Assembly (NCBI GenBank): GCA_016748015.1
Contig: JAAOMT010000718.1
Location: forward strand, 483,738 to 547,737
Direction of reading: 5' to 3'
DNA: 64,000 bases
DNA from: Geosiphon pyriformis
Taxonomy: Eukaryota > Glomeromycota > Glomeromycetes > Archaeosporales > Geosiphonaceae
Shown: in pieces, positions 58,775 through 64,000 of the stretch
Numbering within the stretch: position 1 is the first letter of the stretch
How the letters are laid out: every line of letters starts with the position of its first letter
Position numbers and translations under genes: made by a program
Notes under the pieces: model-generated
Told to the model about the DNA's origin: nothing
Database searches by the model: none
Seen by the model: only the letters and a program-made list of their open reading frames with translations

Positions 58775-61700
58775 CTAAGTTAATTCTAATTCGATTAAAT
58801 AATTGTTTTATTTTAATTGGTTTTAGTGGTTTATTGAGTCTTGTTTCTATTTTTCTTTAACAAACATCACAATTTTGAACATATTAGATGATATCTAAGT
58901 ATATAAATGGTCAATAATATCTTTTTCTGGTTTTTTTCATGGTTACTTTTTTATAAAAATGTCCTGTTATTAGATCTAAATATATGTTAAATAGTATTGT
59001 TTTTTTCTCTGGTTTTGTAATTACTCTGAATGGTTGATTTGGGTATTTCTGTTTTTCTGGTATAATATATCTTGGTAAGTAATAAAATATTTTGATTGTT
59101 GTTTTATGTTGTTTTGTTCTTTTTGAGATAATTTTTCCTTGAACTGTTGAATATTAATATAATATTGGAGTTATTAATATTTTTGTGTGTTTATTTTTTG
59201 TTATATTTTTGGGTTGAAATGTTCTTAGATTTGTTTCATTCATGACAAACTATTGGCATTTCCATTTTTTTTTCTTTTTTTATAATATATTATACAATTA
59301 AATAGTGATAGTTCTATTTTTTATTTTACATAGTAGTTGTCTCCAAATTTTTGCTTTTAGATTAATATTAATTCTTTGTGATTAGTGTACACATTAAACT
59401 TTTGGCTTAAATATTTTTTTCATTTCATAACAGTCTAATAGATAGCCAAATATTCTAATGCTGAAGTTTCATAGTTCTTTTTAGCTGGGCTTAAGCTTTA
59501 ATTAACATATGCTATTAAATATTCTTTTTTATTTGGTTTTTTTTGTAACAATATTGCTCCTAAAGCTTAATCAGATGTATTAGTGGTAACAATAAATAAT
59601 TTATTGTAATCTGAATAGATCAGTACTGGTGCTTGAATAAGCTTTCTTTTTAAGATGTTAAAAGCTTCTTGTTGAATTTTAATCTATTTATATTTTACAT
59701 TTTTTGCTTAGAACTAGTAAAGTAGTTAAGTCAGTTTGGAGAAGTTTTGTATAAAGTGGTAATAGTATTCAGTGAATTTCAAGAATGCTCTTAATTCTAT
59801 AAGATTTGTTGATACTGAAAAGTTCTTAACAATCTCAATCTTATCTGAATTCATTTTGATCCCATCTTTGCTTACAACATATCCCAAAAATTTCAGTTCT
59901 GTTTTGTCAAAAAAATACTTTGTAGTATTTAACTTTAGTCTGGCTTTTCTTAATCTTTTAAATACTTGTTGCAAATAGTGAAAATAGTTATTGAATGTTT
60001 TAAAAAACACATTGGAGTCATTTAAATAAACTACTATTGACTTTTATAGTAATCCTGTATAAACAATTTCCATAAGCCATTGGAAGATAATTGGAGTATT
60101 TATTAAACCAAAGTACATAACATTAAATTCGAAATTTTTTTTTCTGATTGTAAATGCTGTTTTTTTTTGTCAGCTGAGTTCATAACTACTTGTCAATAAC
60201 CACTGTCTAGATTCAATGTTGAAAACCATTTTTTTCTTCCAAATGCATTGAATAATTCTTGAATCTGTAAAATTGGATAGTTGTTTCCATGAGTAATACT
60301 GTTGAGCTTTTTGTAATTTATACAAAAGTGAATTTTCCCATTTTTTTTTTAGACTAGTACTATTGGTAATAATTATAGACTCATTGATAGTTGAATTAAC
60401 TTATTGTCCAACATCTGGTTGATTTTTTGTCAGATAATCTTATGGCTTGCTGGTAGTATTTTATATGCTTATTGTTTTATTGACATTGCATTTCTTGTCT
60501 TGATTTGGTGTTAGATGATATCAGTTTTGTTAAATTCATTTTTATTGGCAAATATGTCAATGAAATTGTTGAGTAGTATTTTGAGTTATATATGTTAAAG
60601 TAGATCTAAGTTTCCCAAGTTTATTTGTTTCAATTGTTCTAATTAAAGCAAATAACATTCTTTTCATTCATATATTGTTTATAATATGATATCCACATAT
60701 CTGCACAATTGTGAAAAATCTGGAATGGTATTTGGTAGTTGGTCCTCAACTTTAGTGTTCAAGTATTTGATGGTGGTTTTGCTTGATATTTTGATAGTGT
60801 CTCTAGTTGTATTATAAATAAGAATTTTGATGTATTTATAGCTTTTGGCTGGTATGTAGAGATTGGTGATTTCAATCTTTCTTGATTTATAAATAGTTAG
60901 TTTTGCTTTAAAATTTTGGGGCTGGTTCCTTATTTTTTTCTCTATTATTAACATATGTTGGTTATATAGTGGAATAATAACTAATTAATAAGTAGAGATA
61001 ATTTCTCCCTTATTAATTGTTTTTTCCTCTGCCATATTAACTAGTATGTTTATTCTACCTGTTAATTTGAATCCATTTTTTTCTCTGGCTGTGATTCTTA
61101 ATTCTTTCTTTATTTTTATTGACACTAATTGAGTTATTTTTACCAGAAATAGAAATATTGCCTGTGCTATCTTTTTATTTGGTTCAATTATATATAGTTT
61201 TTCTAAATCATTTTATAATATTGCAATAATATTTTCTACATATCTTGTATCAATTATTCTTTTTTTAATACTGATTTTTTTTTTGCTAAGCTAGATTTGA
61301 ATACTAATTAAACTATTGTTATTGCTGAGATTTTCAATACTATTTTTAGATCAATACAAATATACATATTAGACTCTAATATTATAATATATATCTTAGA
61401 TCAAATTTTGCATTAGTATTATGTATATGTTCTAACATAATATCTTCATTATTATTGCTAAACTATCTTAGTTTCTGCTCTATAAATAGATATAAAAGCA
61501 TTATATATTGCTCAGGTGTTAAATCAGAATTTGAATTATTATTGTTATTGTCATAGTAAATAGAATTGGAATCATTGTTGTTATTATTATCAGAGTCTAA
61601 ATTGGAATTAAATTTCGATTTTAATTCTACTGTGTATTTGCTAATTGATTCTTTCTCTTTAGAGATTGAATAGATTATTTGTAGTGATAGATTATAAATA

Positions 61701-61935
61701 AGATTACATTTATTATAATACTTAAAGTCATATAGTATTAAACAATAGTCACATAATTAAGTGTTTAATTTTTCTAACCATTGTTTTTGCTTTTCTTTAA
61801 TAAGTAACAATTCTTGGTAGTATTTATAAAATTGTTCTAGATTACTTAGGATATTGAGAAATGTATCTGGGTTTAAAATAAGAATAGTCTTGACCAGTTT
61901 TGGTAAGTTGTTTTTGATTGCCAATATTTTTTAAG
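58775..61935 (-). pseudogene. Element C: RT, RNase H, dUTPase relic and acidic linker
   Basis: Readable parts: FNNYFHYLQQVFKRLRKARL and FFDKTELKFLGYVVSKDGIK (RT, 59726-60010), SQLCRYVDII and KSYKYIKILIYNTT (post-dUTPase linker, 60679-60954), then a dUTPase relic at about 61040-61440 and an acidic Asn/Asp/Ser-rich linker near 61540-61640. At the codon after DII in the 'GRTDIIQ..IK' segment (near 60510) it has TAA, where A and B have TAG one or two codons later. The frame is destroyed. Confidence 0.78.
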
Positions 61936-63540
61936 AACCAATTAACATTTTTATTATAAAAATACCAAAAAATAAAGTTTATAAATTATAAATAAAAGAC
62001 AAAATATTATATAAATATTAATTATTAAAACACAAATATTATAATTAAAAATAAAAATTTATTAATTAAATCAGAAAAAATTTATTATATATTTTTTTAT
62101 TACAAGTTTTACAAGTGAAGCCCAACTGCTATCTAATTATAATTAAATATAATTTTTATTAAAAAAATTAAGTTACAAAATTTAGAAAATATATTAAACA
62201 AAATTATTAAGATTTTTTAAAAATATTTTTATTATAAATATTTTAAAAAAAATTCTCAATTTTTTACAATAACTTTAATAGTCTAATACAGACTTAAAAA
62301 TTACAATTAATTAATATAAAACAATTTATAACAAAAATAAAAAATAAAAATTCAACTAAGATTAATTATTTATAACTTTATATGTTAATTTTATAAATAT
62401 TAATAAATTATTAGTAGAATAATAAAAAAACTAAAAAAAATTTAAACAATATACAGACCAAATTTAAAAATTTAAAAATAGTTAAATATTTAAATATTAT
62501 ACTTAAATAATAATTAACTATTTAACAAAAAAATATTACAATAAATTAAACAATTTATTAGAAAAAACAACTTAATATTTAATTATAAAATTATTTATTA
62601 TTTATATTTGGTTTTTAAATACTGTTTAAATATATTTTTAAATTTAACAATAAATATTTTTATAGTAAATAATATTAAATAATATAAAAAGCAATTATTA
62701 AAACAACTATTAAATATTATATAAATACAAAAATTTTTTAAAAAAAGTTGTATAATTTTACAAAAATTTAATTTTAAAAAAAAATGTTATTTAAATAAAA
62801 AATTAATTAATTATAAAAAAACATATTAAAAATATAATAATAAACAATATATAAAATAATTAATAATAATTAATAATAATATAAATAATTAAAAATAACA
62901 TAAAATAATATATAATAATAAATTATAATAATAACAAAATAATATAAAAAATAATCAAAAATAAGGTTTTAAAAACATATATATATATAAATAAAAAAAA
63001 CAAATAAGAAAATTTAAATTTAAATAAAATTTTTTTATAATAATTTATAAATTAAATATTATTATATAAGAATATTAAACAAATTAATTATCAAAACAAC
63101 CAAAAAATTAATAGACTTAATAATAGATTTAACCAATAAAACCAATATAATTAACTTAAATTTTAATAAAATTAAGTAAAAACCAATTAAGAAATTAACA
63201 ATAGCAAAAATAGACAAAAAAATAGCAATAAAAAAACCAATAAAATAAAAGTCTTAACATAAAATTTAACTTTAATATAACAAAATTTAAAAACTTTAAA
63301 AAAAATTGCAGATTTAAATAAAACTTAGAAAAAAAAGATAAAAATACTTTATAATTTACAACCAAATAATTTGTATCTTAATACTTAAAACAATATTAAT
63401 ACTCAAAAGTTTTTTATTAATTACAATACTTTTTTAAATATTAATAAATTAACATCTAAAAATAAACTTTAATTTCAATTATTATTATTTGATTAATAAT
63501 TTTTAGTAAAACTTGATTTTTTAATTTAATTTATTATTAT
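61936..63540. other. AT-rich desert, probably degraded mobile DNA
   Basis: The sequence is nearly all A and T with no open frame of interest. One recognisable piece is a LINE 3' terminus near 62100-62145. The rest resembles the desert at 10.8-12.2 kb in texture. Confidence 0.55.
62088..62145 (-). mobile_element. LINE relic: 3' terminus
   Basis: A T-rich run followed by AAGTGAAGCCCAACTGCTA matches the 3' ends of LINE2 (GAGTGAAGCCCAACTACTA) and LINE1 (GAGTGAAGTCC). It marks the 3' end of another minus-strand copy whose body should extend to the right, where I cannot follow it through the AT-rich sequence. Confidence 0.6.
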
Positions 63541-64000
63541 AAAATTTATTAAAAAGGACAACAGAATAACAAAACGAGAAATGAAATCTTCAAACGAATA
63601 TATGTTTCAAAGACCTGTATTCATTAATAGTTATCTACTCAGGGCTGGGGTGTGAATATAGTTCAAATTCATATTCTTTAGGAAATTTGGCCATTGAAAT
63701 AGTATGGCGTTTTTTCAATGTTTTACTTCCACATTCTTAGTTCGTTTGATCGGCCAAAATCTACCGACACCGGTTCGAATGAAAGGAATGTTCGGTCGCC
63801 CAAAAAATCTTTAAAGGAAATAAATTATATGAATATCAGTTTTGGACTTAATAAGTAATATATTATTGTCAAAATAGCAAAAAAAACAACAAAGGGTGCA
63901 AACAATTTACAAAAAGTTCAAAATCGAAAAATTACATTTGGGCGGAAAAATACTAATGTTACTCTTAAAGATTTGTATAAATGGTGACATGTTGTGTGTA
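63541..64000. other. Composition returns to normal; no gene identified
   Basis: From about 63550 the sequence regains C and G (for example CACCGGTTCG near 63770), suggesting the edge of single-copy DNA. I see no convincing coding frame on either strand. It could be a gene flank continuing beyond the window. Confidence 0.5.

Larger units (their letters stand above)
55258..61935 (-). mobile_element. Element C: old, AT-shifted copy of the A/B Ty3-like family, 5' part missing
   Basis: The 3' LTR (55258-56124) and about 4.8 kb of minus-strand pol align with A, interrupted by LTR2d. The copy ends near 61935 in the Cys-rich module; protease, gag and 5' LTR are not seen. Base changes relative to A are mostly C-to-T and G-to-A, in CpA, CpC and CpG contexts alike, on both strands. 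It is much more decayed than A or B. Confidence 0.85.

Noticed and set aside
63541-64000. Possible start of another gene at the right edge
   Set aside because: Composition is less AT-rich but no convincing frame or splice pattern is visible in 460 bases.

Overview
The window looks like AT-rich, repeat-laden nuclear DNA of an early-diverging fungus, most likely an arbuscular mycorrhizal (Glomeromycotina) species. The reasons are an Spt6 gene with many short GT-AG introns, a sphingomyelin-synthase-like (PAP2_C) gene, abundant (TAA)n microsatellites inside and between genes, and a large block of nested LINE and Ty3-like retrotransposons. The species assignment is inference; another Mucoromycota lineage is possible.

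Layout: 1-4224 holds the 5' part of SPT6 (minus strand, 14 exons visible, running off the left edge). 4225-9143 is a gene-poor spacer full of microsatellites with one assembly gap (7627-7805). 9144-10451 is a two-exon membrane PAP2_C enzyme gene (plus strand). From about 10.5 kb to 63.5 kb I see no host gene; the recognisable content is mobile DNA. The last 460 bases return to more balanced composition with no gene I can identify.

The mobile block can be read as strata. (1) The oldest layer is very AT-rich: a plus-strand LINE ('LINE0', pieces at 12219-12429, 19200-20975 and 51945-52960), a plus-strand gag-protease relic with a CCHC knuckle ('D', 53930-55257) and a minus-strand Ty3-like copy ('C', 55258-61935). 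(2) Two younger minus-strand LINE copies interrupt LINE0: LINE1 (12430-19185, 14-bp target-site duplication) and LINE2 (20976-51934, 10-bp duplication). (3) LINE2 is split by a minus-strand Ty3-like element A (22858-46931). (4) A is hit by one solo LTR of its own family and by three LTRs of a second family (LTR2). (5) One of those LTR2 copies is split by a second, plus-strand copy of the same Ty3-like element, B (34835-44974). Removing the insertions leaves A at about 10.1 kb, close to B (10,140 bp), and LINE2 at about 6.9 kb, close to LINE1 (6,756 bp), so the reconstruction is self-consistent.

The Ty3-like family (A, B, C) has an unusual architecture. It is one long reading frame with a Gln/Pro/Asn-rich gag N-terminus, gag, a CCHC knuckle, a retropepsin (DSG), a Cys-rich module I cannot assign, a complete five-motif dUTPase, a linker, RT, RNase H and integrase, followed by a conserved ~220-residue ORF of unknown function between integrase and the 3' LTR. 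All copies carry many stop codons, mainly C-to-T/G-to-A changes. The 4-bp target duplications, compared between their two ends, point to CpG-centred targets later altered by deamination. All nested elements appear inactive as they stand.
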